From an uncultured Alphaproteobacteria bacterium (GTDB lineage: Bacteria; Pseudomonadota; Alphaproteobacteria; HIMB59; GCA-002718135), in contig CACMRK010000007.1 in the NCBI GenBank assembly GCA_902616075.1, positions 1 through 37,011 of the forward strand: a stretch of 37,011 bases of DNA, in the 5' to 3' direction. How positions within the stretch are numbered: position 1 is the stretch's first letter; the number at the start of each line of letters is the position of its first letter. Of this stretch, positions 35,899 to 37,011 are shown in pieces. The notes beneath the pieces are model-generated. The model was not told the DNA's origin and made no database searches. It was given only the letters and a program-made list of their open reading frames with translations. The translations under genes were made by a program, and so were the position numbers.

Positions 35899-37011
35899 GT
35901 ATTAAAAATAATATTATTGAATTAGGCAAAAGAGCAAAATCTGCCTCTCTAAATATGAAAGTCTGTAGCAGTGATCAAAAAAATCTTGCTTTAAAAAAAC
36001 TCACTAAAAATTTAGATAAAAATAGAAATAAAATTCTTGAAGCTAATAAAATAGATTTAGAAAATGGTGAAAAAAAATCTTTAGCTAAGCCTTTAATAAA
36101 TAGACTTACATTATCTGAAAAATCTATTGATGGATTGATTACATCAATTGAAGATATAATCGAAATACCAGATCCAATTGGTATTATATTAGAAAAATGG
36201 GAAAGACCTAATGGTTTGCAGTTTCGTAAAATTTCAACACCACTTGGTGTATTAGGCGTGATTTATGAATCCAGACCGAACGTCACTATTGATGCGTCTT
36301 GTCTTTCTATAAAATCTGGCAATTGTATAATTTTAAGAGGTGGTAGTGATAGTTTTCATTCCTCTAAGGAATTGGTAAATAATATTACAAATGCTTTCAC
36401 AGAAGCTGGCCTCCCTGAACATTGTGTCCAAATGATTAATACACCTGAAAGAGAAGCGGTTGATCATTTGCTAAGCATGAGAGATTATGTTGACGTAATT
36501 ATTCCTAGAGGTGGCAAAGGTTTGATTGAAAAAATTAATTCAGCAAGCAAAATACCCGTTATCAAACATTTAGACGGTATATGTCATGTGTATGTAGATA
36601 AAGATGCTGATTTAAGCATTGCAGAAAAAGTAGTTTTTAATAGTAAAATGAGGCGTCCCGAAATTTGTGGTGCTGCAGAAACACTTTTAATTGATGAAAA
36701 AATTAAAGACGAAGCAATGAAAATATTAAAACCTCTAAAGGAAGTAAATTGTGAAATTAGAGGTGATGAATATATTCAGTCTTTAGATAGTGATTTTAAA
36801 ACTGCAAGCGAAGAAGATTGGTCATTAGAATATTTAGATAAAATTTTATCAGTAAAAATTGTTTCAGGAGTTGATGAAGCGGTTAAGCATATAAATGATT
36901 ATTCTTCTGGACATACGGAAAGTATAATTACAGAAAGTGAAAAAACCTTTGAAAAATTTTATAATAAAATTGACAGCGCAATAATACTTAAAAATGCATC
37001 TACACAATTTG
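35895..37011 (+). CDS. proA: Gamma-glutamyl phosphate reductase, N-terminal 372 residues (runs off window)
   Basis: The frame starts at the ATG that overlaps the proB stop (ATGA, 35895-35898) and stays open to the window end, so about 45 of roughly 417 residues are missing. Typical blocks are GVLGVIYESRPNVTIDA, CLSIKSGNCIILRGGSD, VIIPRGGKGLI, IPVIKHLDGICHVYVD and the nucleophile region RRPEICGAAETLL with Cys258. It reduces gamma-glutamyl phosphate, made by ProB, to glutamate semialdehyde with NADPH. The aldehyde cyclises on the way to proline. Confidence 0.94.

Overview
The window is a very AT-rich, gene-dense stretch of chromosome from a marine-type alphaproteobacterium with a streamlined genome. 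It resembles Pelagibacterales (SAR11) or HIMB59-like lineages, but I cannot place it to species. The assignment rests on gene order typical of alphaproteobacteria (argH-lptM-lysA followed by a zinc-ribbon gene; hisC-tyrA beside metX-metW; yqaA-dsbB-coq7-HNH; rplU-rpmA-obgE-proB-proA), a SAM-II riboswitch before metX, very short intergenic gaps, and many TAATG or ATGA overlaps between genes.

Layout. 1-3023 is a sugar/polyol region that looks damaged: the end of a 2-hydroxyacid dehydrogenase, a sugar ABC ATPase, a 31-codon stub of the matching permease fused head-on to a frameshifted and 3'-truncated iolD. 3123-7205 holds another 2-hydroxyacid dehydrogenase and a leftward operon (SDR, FAH-family hydrolase, FMN L-lactate dehydrogenase, Rieske-like protein). 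That operon fits the last steps of non-phosphorylative L-fucose/L-rhamnose-type acid degradation. 7340-10377 carries galE, galT, sufE and a flavin reductase-like gene. 10417-13077 is an accessory patch (sulfotransferase, degenerate tRNA-Leu copy, FkbM methyltransferase, unknown exported protein) ending in an intact tRNA-Leu(CAA). 13037-17710 has an MFS transporter whose 3' end lies antisense to that tRNA, then yqaA, dsbB, coq7, an HNH nuclease, an esterase, a HIG1-like protein and a small charged protein. 17736-23767 is a leftward operon: FadN-type dehydrogenase/hydratase, acyl-CoA ligase, metY-like enzyme, alpha/beta hydrolase. 23872-32927 is amino-acid and lipid housekeeping: argH, lptM, lysA, zinc ribbon, plsC, tyrA, a chorismate mutase-HisC fusion, then SAM-II riboswitch, metX, metW, gloB. 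32964-37011 is rplU-rpmA-obgE-proB-proA, with proA cut by the window end.

How the parts fit. MetX makes O-acetylhomoserine under SAM control, and the MetY-like enzyme can turn it into homocysteine or methionine. The chorismate mutase-aminotransferase fusion plus TyrA gives most of a tyrosine branch. The SDR-hydrolase-LldD operon would yield pyruvate from a 2-keto-3-deoxy acid. I see no phage, transposon, CRISPR or defence genes and no clear new multi-gene system. The most unusual points are the iolD/permease deletion junction, the decayed tRNA-Leu copy, the Rieske-fold protein lacking both histidine ligands, and the CM-HisC fusion.
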